From assembly GCA_001566295.1 (NCBI GenBank), contig KQ964256.1, forward strand, positions 744,001 to 808,000: DNA of 64,000 bases, in the 5' to 3' direction. Positions 47,309 through 58,130 of this stretch are shown here, in pieces. This DNA is from Microdochium bolleyi. Lineage: Eukaryota > Ascomycota > Sordariomycetes > Xylariales > Microdochiaceae. The stretch's first letter is position 1; each line of letters opens with the position of its first letter. A program made the translations under genes and the position numbers. A model generated the notes under the pieces. That model did not search any database. It was not told where the DNA came from and was given only the letters and a program-made list of their open reading frames with translations.

Positions 47309-49909
47309 TCACCAGTGCCGCACAGCGACCAGGTGCTCGCCCATCGCCGTCAGCAACGCCCAAGCCTCTTTCCGTTTCATGTTATCCTCTTGCAGAGCAA
47401 CTCGCTCGAGCGCAGTCCGTCCGTTGAAGTACTTCCAGAACACGGGCCATGCGCGCTGCACCTTGGGATCCTTGAACCGCCGCCCGATGGCGGACAGGTA
47501 CAACGAGTCGTGGCCTGTCGCCTTCTTGGCATCGACAATGATGTACGGCTGCAGGTGCGACAGGTGGGGCGCGCTGTTCCGCGAGGGCGCCGGCGTGCCC
47601 GTCGGCACAGGCTTGCGGGCGTGCGCGGCGGCCTTCTCGGCGGCCTCGCGCTGCGACTTCTCCGCCATGCGCGTCAGGCGGGCGTTCTCGGCGGCTTGCT
47701 CGCCCGTCGTTGTCGTCGGCGATGCGAAGGCCGTGCGGTTGCTGCTGGCGCCGCTCGCGATGGAGATCTGGGATGCCTCCATCATCGACACCGAGTCCAT
47801 CGACGACGACGATCTGTGCCGCTGGTGCTGCTGCGAGGACTGCATGTACTCGGAGGTGTCCGAGATGGAACTCGTCGGGGAGATGAGGTCGTCCAGGGAA
47901 TTACTCGCCGCCGTGTTGCTCCCGCTGAGCCCGCCACCTCCTCCTCCTGCTCCGTCAGTGGCTCCCCTCGCGGACGGGGACGTGGGCATCTCTGTGACCC
48001 GGGCTGCCTGCGCCTGCGCGGCGGCGGTGGCTTTCAGCTCGTCTGCCTCGAGCTGGTACTCGACCTCGTACAGGATCTCGGGCCACACGACGACGTACGC
48101 GAACGTGCACAGCTGCGTTACCCAGCCCCCGCGCATCAGCCACGCCAGCATCTGGAGGTACGTGGGGCGGTGGCTCTTGCTGGGAGCGAAAGTCTTGTAG
48201 GAGCGCGGGGCGACGGACAGGTCCGCGAGGAAGTTCGGCAGAGGGGGTGCGAGGGGGAAGGCGCGGGTCCACGCGCGCGAGGCCTGGGGTAGCGCCGAGG
48301 TATCGCAGTTGGGGGACATGATGTACACGTCGCGCGCGTGGAGCGGGGGGATCGCAATGGCGCGGCGCCAAAAGATGAAGTGCTGCGCGTACTTGCGCAC
48401 CTGGGCCGGCGAGAGCGTGTTGCCGTGGCCGATCTGGTATATGCTGAAGTTATAGATGTACGGGGTCAGTGGATCGACATTGGATACTCGAGAGACACGA
48501 TATTCTGTACTATACGCCGAGGGGCATCGAAGATGGACATACGACATTGTAGGCTTTGTGAGACGCACAAACTCGACCATGGCGGCCGTCGTTTCGTCTG
48601 CGTCCGCTTGCAGCTCAGCAACAACCTTCTTCTCGTCACTGATGAGGAGCAGCGCGAAATTGCGGTCCAGGAACCCTGGATCATCCAGGCTGTCCTCGAC
48701 AAAGCTGTTTGCAGTCGTGATCCACAGGCCCTTGGGACGGAGTTGATCCTCTGGAGCAAGATCTGTCACGTAGAACGGGACGGGGATCTGGACCGAATGC
48801 GTCACTGGCCCTTCGGCCGTCTCCAGCTGCAGGGCGGCGATCCGGTTGTGCGAGATGGCTTCGTACACGTCTTGCATAGACGCCGCTAGCGACGACGTCT
48901 GCAGGATCTCCTTCCAGAGCACCTCCAATTTTGTCTCTACCGGAGTGATGTCAGCGATATAATGCCAGATAATTCCGCGGAAAGGCGAGGCCGAAAATCA
49001 GAAGAGAACCAACGTACTGGACTCGCGGCCCTTGTCCTTCAGCGCGAGAATCCCTTTGGACTCCTTCCACATGAAATCGCTCCTCTCCTGGCTGTACTTG
49101 TATGCCTTGTTGATCTTCTTGATGATGTGGGAGTACAGAGTATCGACAAGCTCGCCTGCTTCGTGCTTCTTGGGGTTTAGGATGAAGACCACGTTGAACA
49201 TGGTCATGCCACTCTTCTTCTCCTCCTTGTCCAGCTCGTCCCTGTCATCCGCGAGGCCTGCATCATGGCCATTCTCCGCCTCGTCCTGCGAGGCATCCGT
49301 AGCAATGGATATCTGAGACTCCCATGTCGGAGCCCTTTCCACGGGCTGCGGGCCCTGTTCCACTCCAGTTGCCCCAGCCTCGTTCGAGAGGGACGCCTGG
49401 GTCTGCGAGCGAGCACTCTTCTTCTTCCTCCGCTTTTTCGACTTCCAGGTGCCGCTCTCGGGCACATAGACGGGGTACGATACAAAGTAGAGATGGTCAA
49501 GGGACACCTGGAAGAGTTTTTTGTGGAAGGCGCGCGACGGGGTCAGGAGGCTCTCGAGGTCCTTTGTGGGAAAGCCGGCAACGTGCTCCCACGGCACGGC
49601 TGGAGAGCCACTGTTTGTGTTAAGACGCTCACTGCCGGGCCTCTCGCCAGGGACGGTACCGCTGGCCGGGCGCGTGAAATGCTCCAGGAGCACGTCATCG
49701 TCGTCATCGAGCTCGTCGGCGGCCGTGGCGGCTCCGGCGGTCGTCGGCCCCCCTCCTCCTCCCCCTCGAGCTGCTGCTTGTGACTTGGAGCGCGTTGGAA
49801 TGATGCTGGGTGGGTAGTGGAAGACGAAGCGCGGCCCGTCTCGCGAGCGGTTGACGACCAGCGCGACGCCCAGAAAATTGGACGAGTCCGGGAGGACTGT
49901 TGCTGCCAT
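47309..49909 (-). CDS. npr3: Npr3, nitrogen permease regulator 3 (GATOR1/SEACIT subunit)
   Basis: Two exons, 49909-49018 and 48936-47309, with an 81-nt intron. The junction reads ES|K|TKLEVLWKEIL. The product is about 839 residues. It starts with the longin-like Npr3 N-terminus (LGVALVVNRSRDGPRFVFHY), continues through VPWEHVAGFPTKDLESLL and MFNVVFILNPKKHEA, and has a long C-terminal conserved part including VEFVRLTKPTMSYVHL and LPNFLADLSVAPRSYK. Low-complexity inserts fall at about 35-105 (Gly/Ala/Asp), 150-225 and 600-745 (Ser/Thr/Ala). With Npr2 and Iml1, Npr3 forms the GATOR1/SEACIT complex, which restrains TORC1 at the vacuole when amino acids or nitrogen are scarce. The 3' end encodes an ordered segment (KVQRAWPVFWKYFNGRTALE) that closes the family domain, so the gene looks intact. 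Confidence 0.95.
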
Positions 49910-50520
49910 GCTTGGTACGCTGTCTTGCTATGGATACACGGTTCCGATTCTGGTGAGCGGTCTCGGCTGGCTCGCTCAGTTCCCTTCCTCGCGCAGATTT
50001 CCGATTGCAGATGCTCTTTGAAAGTGAATAGCCCGCTTGCGAGCTGATCAGCCCATCGAGGACAAAAGTTGGAGGTCGTAAATGAGGTCGGCAAACCCCA
50101 TGCCGGTACGTGTAAGTGCAAACAAGGAGTGCTGTCAAAAGCTGTTGAATCACACTCCAGAGGTCCATGGCATGCACGGAAGCTGCCACACAGAAGAGTG
50201 GGGCGGCTGGCGGAGCTATTCATAGAGAGGATATTTGTTGAAGGGGCTGCCGCGACAGAAGGACAAGACCACACGAAGAGCAGGAATGCAGAGTCTCGCG
50301 TGTTGATTAATTGAGGGACTCGGAGCCCAATGGTTTTCTTCTATGTACGATTAGGTCCGCATGTGCAGCTCTGCAGTGGTCACGGTCGTGGCTCATGTCA
50401 GTCATTATATAGATCGTCTCTCCAGCCCATTCTGATCCTGTACGACTTCCCTTCTTATACACAACGCTGAAAATCAGTAAACCACGCCATATCGCCCTCC
50501 TACATGCCGGGCATTCCCTC
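49910..50520. other. npr3 promoter and 3' flank of the Cys-rich gene
   Basis: This 0.6 kb lies between two minus-strand genes. No other gene or repeat was recognised. ORFs here continue from frames overlapping npr3 exon 1 and are shadows. Confidence 0.6.
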
Positions 50521-51325
50521 CTAGAGCTGGCCGCCCATCAGGCCCAGTCCTACACCGGCAATGACCCCGGCCATGCAGGCTGCCGTCGGACGTGGCGCCG
50601 CGTTTTCCGTGCCAACGATGAAGCCGTTGGCGGTGCCTGTCTGCGTGCACACGGAGCTCTGAAGCCCGCGACACGCCTCCCGGGACAGGCTCTGGCAGAC
50701 CGAGGTGGCCGTGGCGAGGGCGACCGGCGCACGGGTCGGCGCGACGGTGGTGCCGCCACCGCCGGGGACGGCAATGGTGACACCGTACCCGCTGTTGGCG
50801 CCCGCGAGGTCAGCGGTGCAGGCCTGATAGTTGGCGTTGCACTGGCTCACCGCAGACGAGCAGGCGCCGGTATTACGGAACGACGTGTAGATGTAAGGGA
50901 ACGAGAAATATGTGTTGGGCACATATGACACCGGGGGCACTCCCGTGCCAGTTGGCGCCGCGCCCGTACATACGTTTCTACGTTACAGAGGATTGTAAGT
51001 CTATTGCGGAAGCGGGTTCGAGGACGCACACTACTTACCCTTGGGGACAGCAGGCGGCCTGGTTGTTGCCGTCGAGAGCGCATTGCTGGCCGTTGCGACA
51101 GCAGACACCGAGAAATGCAGATCCCCGGTCCTCGCAGCTGAAGTAGCCTCCTGGGCAGCTGACCGCTCGCTGCAATGGCAAGAAGCCGCCATCAACAAAG
51201 GCGGCAAAAGGTATCGTCGGCTGGGGATCCGCGAGGATGGCGGCTGTGGGTGGTGGTGTTGTGGCCGCCGCAGCAGCAGCGGTTGCGGCCCAGCCAGCAA
51301 TGGCGGCAGCAGCACAGCGACGCAT
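50521..51325 (-). CDS. Cys-rich secreted protein, probably GPI-anchored
   Basis: Two exons, 51325-51039 and 50977-50521, give 247 residues. The 61-nt intron has GTAAGT...GTAG ends, joining PQ|G|NVCTG in phase. An Ala-rich N-terminus (MRRCAAAAIAGWAATAAAAA) looks like a signal peptide with cleavage near residue 20-21. A cysteine module follows at about 57-99: C57, C64, C75, C76, C82, C92, C93 and C99, with the CCRNGQQC and CCPQGNVC pairs common in fungal surface proteins. The middle is Thr/Ala-rich with four or five further Cys. The extreme C-terminus (about 227-247, CMAGVIAGVGLGLMGG) is hydrophobic and fits a GPI-attachment signal. This suggests a cell-wall or plasma-membrane protein of unknown role. 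The gene is divergent to cox19. Confidence 0.82.
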
Positions 51326-52008
51326 CGCGACTTGGGGAGATGTACGACTGCAGCTGGTGGGTGGCTCTGCAGGTTTGCTGATGCCTTGGAGTGGAGAGAG
51401 CGCGGCTCTGTGTCTCTGTGCCAGACACCTTTCGGCAATGAGTCTTGGCGCCTGGAGATGGCGACAATGATAGGGGACGGGTGTGGACAGTGGGAATGAC
51501 GGGATTGAGCTGGATGCGACAGGCGATGAGGCCTTGAGTTATCTCCTGCGTACAGTACCGGCACCTCGTAATCTCGAATGAGTCTAGAACAGGCGAGGGG
51601 CCCTGCTGGCGGATCGTGGACTTTTGAGTGGTTCAGAGCGCATCTATGCCCAGCCAGCCCAGCTGGGCCGCCAGCCTGGCCGGGCGTGCAGGCCGGTTCG
51701 TCGTGTTCGCGGTCAGACCTGCTGCGCATCATCGAGCCAGGTAACAGCACAGCAACCGCCCCCGTCGACAGGGGAGCGAGGTCCAGGGGCGGAGGGCGAC
51801 CCACACTGCCGCCCGCTCCCGGGTAGCCCCGGGCCCGGGCCCACCCGAGATCGAACAATTCCCAGATTGCACCTGCCGGCCGGCATCGCCAGAGCCCTCG
51901 GCGCAACACCACACGACTGACGCACCATCTCGTCCGTGGCGTTCCAGCTTCATCAGAGACACCAGGCCCGGCCGTACTTGTTGCCTCACCGCAGCAGCAG
52001 CAGCCAGC
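51326..52008. promoter_or_regulatory. Divergent promoter between the GPI-type gene and cox19
   Basis: The 683 bp between opposite start codons has no gene. It is GC-rich, with C/G runs at 51740-51850 (for example CCCCGGGCCCGGGCCC near 51827-51842). A CAG-rich tract (51990-52005) lies just before the cox19 ATG. Confidence 0.65.
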
Positions 52009-52565
52009 ATGAGCACTTTCGGCAGTCCTGGAGGCAGCACCTACTCGGGCAAACCCACGCCGTACGGCCCACTTCGAGCACCAGCACGTTTCGAGGCTGC
52101 ACACCGACTAACACCATCTTCTTTCCCCCAGGCCTGAGCGAGGCAGCTTCCCCTTGGACCATGATGGTATGTATGATGGGCCTTTCTGCTCCATCTCCCG
52201 CCCTGACTGTGACGTGGCTAACACATCCCTGTCGTGTCTGCAACGGACAGGCGAGTGCAAGGATGTCATGAAGGCATACCTGGCTTGCATCAAGCAGGTC
52301 AAGGGCGTAAACGAAGACTCGTGCCGTAACATTGCAAAGGCATACCTGTCATGTCGCATGGACAAGTATGGCCGCCCGTACCCCTGGAATCCGGTCACCC
52401 CATGTGCTCAGCAAACTCATGATAACTGACCTGGTGCCATGCAGGAACCTGATGGCAAAGGACGAGTTCAAAAACCTGGGTTTCCAAGACGAAACCAAGA
52501 AGCCGGAAAAGCCAACCATAACCTCCCAACCTGAGAAGGGAAAGAAAGGCGAGCTCATGTGGTGA
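52009..52565 (+). CDS. cox19: Cox19, mitochondrial CHCH copper protein
   Basis: Four short exons (52009-52061, 52132-52166, 52251-52365, 52445-52565) give 107 residues. All phases agree, producing KPTPPERGSFPLDHDGECK and SCRMDKNLMAKDEFKNLGF. The twin CX9C motif is complete: C32/C42 and C54/C64, forming the two-disulfide CHCH hairpin imported by Mia40 into the intermembrane space. Cox19 works with Cox11 in delivering copper to cytochrome c oxidase. The end (about 82-107) is Lys/Pro/Glu-rich and extends beyond the conserved part; yeast Cox19 is of similar total length (about 98). Three introns within 557 bp are usual for fungal Cox19 genes. The second exon is only 35 nt, so automatic callers may skip it. 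No single ORF shows this gene. Confidence 0.95.
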
Positions 52566-53375
52566 GCCGCCTGTGGTGCAGCAGACGCGGCAACCTCGTA
52601 CCCAGAACGTTCTGTTTGCATCATGGTCATCGATCTAGTGACTCTCCAGAAATCTGTCAGGCACAAGATTCGAGACATAAAGGACCATACCTGGCTCCTT
52701 TTAGCAACGTGTCGCGCCCACCGGGAGCGCATCGCGGTCGACTGAGTCCGGACCATCGAGTCGGCCTTGCAGGCCGTCGTGCGCTGTTGTGAGCGGCAAA
52801 GCTCAGGTCCTCCTCACGAACTGCACGATATCAACGGAGGAACGGATCACGGCAGCACACAGATAATGTTGGGCAGACCAATACCGGTCACGCACCACGA
52901 AATCGTACATGACCGGCATTGTACATTTATTGTATATCACATCACAGCGTGTATCAGCTAAATTCTGCGTGGACACGACATGAAGGGAGTCTCAGTCCCC
53001 GCATCTGTATATCAATGTAACAGCGAGCCACTCGACTTGCCAGTATCTGGACCGCGCCACTTCTGCCGAGGTGTAGACTCGCGCGAGAAGCCGTGATTAC
53101 ATAATCGATACTGACTGGTGCGGAGACTTGAAGCCCGGGGTCTTCCCCGACTTTGAAAGGATGCCGGCCCCGAGGTCCGGACCGAGGCGCTGCGCTAACG
53201 CTGCCGCCGCGCCGCCTGCCGTCATTGACCCCCCACGAACCCCTTCCGAGACCGCTCACTTGTTGCTTCCAAGACTACAACTTTGGGTTTCCTCGTGCGG
53301 GCGAGCTTGGGGTGCCACCATTATCCTGGATACATTGATCTGGGTAGGAATCTGGCCTGGAGAAACGATCACAGA
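52566..53375. other. Intergenic, cox19 to the fused CoA-ligase-like gene
   Basis: This 0.8 kb holds the cox19 3' flank and the promoter/leader of the next plus-strand gene. An AT-rich patch lies at 52915-52965. The ORF that starts near 53128 is a shadow of the leader. No gene was recognised. Confidence 0.6.
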
Positions 53376-54557
53376 ATGCCGTCACTGTCGCGTACGGCTT
53401 CGAGGGCCAAACTGCCGAGGCACTTTGTCAGATCGACATCTGCCACACTTCGTCCCTTCAGCCACTTCTCGGCACGCCGCAGCCAGACCGACGCTACACT
53501 CAACAACCTCAAGATTGGCAAACACACTCGCGTGATATTTCAGGGTTTCACAGGTATGATGTCCCGCTGGCGGTGTGATGTTGCTGGCCTGGTCAGGGTG
53601 ACTTGACGTTGCGACAAGCGGACAGCTCAAGCTTACGTTGTATACATTGTCTACATAGGGCGGCAAGCTACAGCCAACGCACGCGAGTCTCTAGCCTGGG
53701 GTACGAACATTGTTGGAGGCGTCAAGCCGGGTGGCGATGGAGAGCACCTCGGCCTGCCAGTACTACCATCCGTTCGAAAGGTGTGTTGTAATGACCCTCG
53801 TGGATCTCACGTCCAACGATGTATTTATGTTCTTACTGATGTAAATGCTATTTTATAGGCTGTCGAAGTGCTTAAACCCGATGCCACGGGCATCTATGTC
53901 GCCGCACACCAGGCCACCGCGGCGATCGAGGAGGCCATTGAGGCAGAAGTGCCCCTGATCGTAGCCGTGGCCGAGCATATTCCGCTTCACGATATCCTTA
54001 GGGTATGCATAAGTTCCATGGCTCATGTGGAGAACTAACCAACCACGCATAACAGTCCACCCACTGACGGATTATAACTATTGTTTCGCCAGATACATTC
54101 CATTCTCAAGACGCAGACTGCCTCGCGCCTCGTCGGCGCCAACTCACCAGGCATAATCTCTTCCGTCGGGCACTGCAGGATCGGATTCCAGCCTCTGCCA
54201 TGTTTCACGCCCGGCAATATCGGGATCGTCGCGCGCTCGGGGACCCTGAGCTATGAGAGTGAGTGCTCGTAACCAGTTACTGTCCTAGAAAAGACACTGG
54301 AACTAATTGGATGTTCGTTCAACCCCCCAGCGGCCGCCTCGACGTTGAGGAGCGGCCTGGGCCAGAGCATGTGCATAGGCGTCGGCGGCGATATCCTCCC
54401 GGGGACCACCATCCTCGACGGGCTCAAGGTTCTCGCGGACGACCAAGACACCGAGGCCATTGCGCTCGTGGGTGAGATCGGCGGCCACGCCGAGCTGGAG
54501 GCTGCCGAATGGATCAGGCAATACCGCCAAAAGACGGACAAGCCGAAGTGAGTCATG

Positions 54558-54589
<32 letters not shown>

Positions 54590-56060
54590 AGACCCTCCCA
54601 CCACGAAAAAAACCATACATTCCTTGCTAAAGACGTTCGCGGGGGAACAAGACCAATTGTGGCCATCATAGGCGGCATCAACGCGCCCCCGGACCGCATC
54701 ATGGGACACGCGGGAGCCTTCACGCTCCCCGGCGAGCCCTCGCCGCTGGACAAGATCAGGGCCCTCGAGGCCGCCGGCGCGGCAGTCATCAACCACCCCT
54801 CGCGGTTCGGCCCCGTGCTCAAAGGCCTGTTGGCCGGCAAGTCAGTCGCCGCAATCTCTGGCGTCGGGGTGGGGACAAGTGGTAGCGGCGGCGCCATGGG
54901 GCAGCAGCAGACGAGAGGAATACATACTTGGAGCTCGACATCTCGACCACGATCTGCCCCGACTGTCGCATCCACAGGGCTTCCCCGTGTGCTACAGAAG
55001 CGACATATCTTACTGGCGCCTGAAACAGCTCTGGATCTACTCAAAGAGAGTGGCGTTGCAGTGTCCCCCCCGTCCACGACCGAGGATGCGCAGCGTACTA
55101 TAGCCGTGACGATCAACCGCTCGACCGGCAACCCCTGTATCCTCGTCAGGAAGGGCGACGAAAGCGCCGCCGAAGTTGCTAGATTCGACTTCGACTATCG
55201 CCAGGGTGCTGGCAGTGTTCCCGTCGAGGCAGTCGGCCGCGAGCTAGGCTTCAGCTCCGACGCCGTGCCTTATTTACAAAGGACAATCGACGCCCTGGTG
55301 AAGCTCTTCACCGAGAAGGAGGCGTACCTCATCGAGACGCGGGTCGTCGAAACATCTCGCAATGTCGAGTCCAGCGGCGGCGGCGTGGAGGCGCACGTCA
55401 CCTCGGCGAAGCTGGGCTTCGACGACGCCGCGTTCCGGAGTTGCCAGCGGCAGGGCGACGTCCAGGCGCTGCGGGACACGGCCGCCGCGGACCCGGCCGA
55501 GCTCGGCGTCGAGAAGGACGGCATCGTGTACATCAAGCTCGAGGGCGGGGACATTGGGACGCTGGTCAACGGGGCGGGCCTGGCGATGAACACGGTCGAC
55601 GCGCTCGCGGATGCGGGCGGCAGGGCGGCCAACTTCCTCGACACTGGGGGGAAAGCTACGAGCGAGACGGTCAAGAAGAGCTTCGAGGTGATTCTCAAGG
55701 ACGATCGTGTCAAGGTGAGTGCTTCTTCCTATTTATACCTTCTCTTCTCTTCCTTTTACGTCAACGGTTAGAGAGGAAATGTACGCCGTGCTGACCACCC
55801 ACTCACTCGCGCTTCCTGTCCCCCGCCAGGCCATATTTGTCAACATCTTCGGCGGCCTGACGCGCGGCGACATGATCGCCGAGGGCGTCGTGCTCGCCTT
55901 CAAGGACCTGCAGATGTCGGTGCCCGTGGTCGTGCGCATTAGGGGCACCAACGAGCAGGAGGGCCAGCGGATCATCCGGGACAGCGGGCTCCCGCTGTTC
56001 GCGTACGACGACTTCGACGAGGCTGCTGCGAAGGCTATCGAGCTGGCGAGGCAGGCGTGA
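53376..56060 (+). CDS. Fused alpha-beta succinyl-CoA-synthetase-like protein, ATP-grasp degenerate
   Basis: Seven exons (53376-53553, 53659-53780, 53859-54002, 54093-54258, 54331-54547, 54652-55714, 55830-56060) give about 706 residues. An Arg/Ser-rich mitochondrial presequence (1-40) precedes a complete alpha-type module (about 45-345): CoA-binding Rossmann part GFTGRQA, NSPGIISSVGHC, SGTLSYE, active-site Glu252 (GEIGG) and phospho-acceptor His295 (MGHAGAF). A linker (345-395) leads to a beta-type module: entry helix ALDLLKESGVAV, then NGAGLAMN, NFLDTGG and the ligase core NIFGGLTRGDMIAEG. Compared with the beta subunit as I remember it, about 65 residues holding the Gly-rich ATP loop are absent. 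The Mg-nucleotide ligands (Asn of IEINP, Asp of CLDGKLG) are replaced in LIETRVVET and VTSAKLGFDD. A CoA-linked mitochondrial reaction is likely; ordinary ATP- or GTP-forming succinyl-CoA ligase activity is doubtful. Confidence 0.88.
54561..54589 (+). repeat. (CTG)9 repeat inside intron 5 of the fused CoA-ligase-like gene
   Basis: Nine perfect CTG units plus CT, starting 13 nt after the GTGAGT donor at 54548. The intron is 104 nt, so the repeat is over a quarter of it. The upstream exon frame meets TGA right at the donor, so the repeat is not translated in that frame. Confidence 0.85.
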
Positions 56061-56413
56061 ATGAGAAAGGGGTCGGGTTTGTGTCAGTAGAAGGCTTAGA
56101 GAGACCCGTGGCAGCGTGAGACGAATAAAGCGGACCGATTCACGAAAGTGAGCAGATACATATGTCGTGCCATCGAGAATGGCCCTGTGCATAGTCGTGT
56201 ATGCTCTGATGACACCAGCCAGAGAGTGTTCCACGGACTGGGCTGCAACCATCACTGAGAGACAAGTGTGGTTATTCTCGCCGTCTGAGATTTGTTCAGT
56301 TTGTCACAAAACGTCGGTCATGATTCTCTTCCCGAGATGTCTTCCACACGAGCCCATCATGCTCAAACAGCCATCAACCGCCACTTCCCACCCCAAACTG
56401 AACCACACCACTC
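56061..56413. other. Convergent 3' flanks
   Basis: A 353 bp tail-to-tail gap between the fused CoA-ligase-like gene and the MFS transporter gene. AATAAA occurs at 56123-56128 on the plus strand, about 60 bp after the stop, a plausible polyadenylation signal. Nothing else was seen. Confidence 0.6.
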
Positions 56414-58130
56414 TCATTCCCCCAGGCCCCTCGCTCTGAGCGGCCTTTTCCTGAACAGCCACCAGCCGACCCCATACAAGCAGGCCCCGAACGCCAGCAG
56501 GCCCGCATACGTCGCAAAGCCCTTGACATACTGCGGCGCGTCCGCCCCGGGCCACAGGTAGCTGCTGTAGATCTGCGCGAGGTTCCCTAGCGCGGACATG
56601 ACCGCCAGCGCGATGGCCCGCGTCGCGGGCTCCACCCCGCCCAGCTCCGTCGTCGCGAATGACAGCGCGAGCGGGACAGCCGAGTACATGGCGCAGTTGA
56701 GCAGGCACATGAGGACGTAGCGCGCCACGAGATCGTCGCGCACGGCCGGGGCCGCCGCAATGGCGCTGAACAGCGCCCCGAGGACGAGCGTACCGGCGAG
56801 CAGGACGCCGCGGTGCCGCGGGCAGCGGTCGGCGGCGCAGCTCAGCGCGACCGCGAAGGGCAGGACCACGACGTACAGCGGGGCGGTCATGAACTGGGCC
56901 GTGGCGGAGTCGTAGCCCAGCCCCGCGACGAGGGTAGGGTAGAAGTATCCGATGCTGAAGGACCCGTCGACCATCATGAAGCCGATGAATATGAGCCAGA
57001 AGGCGGGCGTAGTCAGGGCAGCCCACAAGGCGTGGGCGAGGCCGACTTGCTCGCTCCTCCTCCTGAATCGTGGTGATGGCGGTACCTCGCCGCGCCCCGG
57101 GACGTCGGTGGTGGTAGTAGTGGTGGTAAGAGCAGCAGTGCCCGTGTCAAAACCATCGGCTTTGAGACGCCGGACGGCGAGGGCGCGCTCCTCGGGGGTG
57201 AACTTCTTGCATTGCTCCGGCTGGTCGAGCAGGACCAACGGACTGAGAAAGGCGATACCGACGGTTATGATGCCCTCGACAAGGAAGAGCCATCTATCCG
57301 AGTCAATCTCGTTAGCTCCAATAGGTAGTATAGGCTTCAAAGCTTCCCCGATTAGGAGGAGTTTCAGAAGATGGTTGTTGCACCGCTGAGCCTTTCGACA
57401 CAGAACGACAAGGAAGATTCGCGCGAGGGAGTCTATACATACCTCCACCCGGCCAGCCCATGGGCGCCATCAAGGCCACTAGCGATCAAACCGGCCAGAA
57501 TTCCTGCAAACGCTCCCGACAAAATCCCCGCGGACCAAAACACCATGAATCGTTTGCTCTGCTCGTGCCGGCGATACCACGCCGAGTACACGTAGAAGAC
57601 AGCAGGACTAAACCCCGCCTCGAGCGCGCCGAGCGCGAACCGCAGGCCCCAGAGCTGAGCAGGCGTCCTGGCGGCCGCCATGGCGGCGACGACGATTCCC
57701 CACAGGCCCATGATGGTGCTCATGTAATAGCTCGCCCGCGTGCGCGCGAGGACCATGTTGGACGGCACGCTGAAGACGACGTAGCTGACCTGGAACAGGT
57801 TGATGGCCAGGCTGTAGTCGGTGTCCGACATGCCCAGGTCCCGGTCCATGCCAGCGACTTTGGCGTTACCAATGTTACTGCGGTCCATGTACTGAAGGAA
57901 GAAGAATGAGTTTTGCTGGTTGTGGTAGCCGGGGCAGCACGAAGCTCGGAGGTCTTTGAACGTACCGCGAGCAGATATAGCAGCCAAATGGAAGGCATGA
58001 GGTATAAGTCGATTTTGCGCACGAGCTTCTTCTCGGCGGCCGTGTTCTCTACGAAGGGCGGGTTGCTATCGACTTTCATACCACTTGGGTCATCGGGTAG
58101 ACCCCTCTTCTCGAGATCGTTGTTGCTCAT
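56414..58130 (-). CDS. MFS transporter, Dal5/allantoate-permease (ACS) family
   Basis: Three exons (58130-57966, 57891-57443, 57293-56414) give 497 residues. Junctions are YLLA|YMDRSNIGNAK and GW|R|WLFLVEG. It has the family plan: a charged N-terminus, KIDLYLMPSIWLLYLLA leading into helix 1, the DRSNIGNAK segment after it, a GLRFALGALEAGFSPAVFY signature in helix 5, a cytosolic loop (about 235-285) with a Thr run, and six further helices ending FGACLYGVGWWLFRKRP. These transporters are proton symporters of the plasma membrane for organic anions such as allantoate, nicotinate, pantothenate or small peptides. The substrate here cannot be read from the sequence. An upstream in-frame ATG at 58163 would add 11 residues; 58130 (MSNNDLEK) is preferred. 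It is convergent with the fused CoA-ligase-like gene and divergent from the GDSL esterase gene. Confidence 0.93.

Noticed and set aside
51031..52104. 357-codon minus-strand ORF
   Set aside because: It runs through the divergent promoter and across exon 1 of the Cys-rich gene in another frame, with no domain. The signal-peptide, Cys-module and splice evidence favour the other frame.
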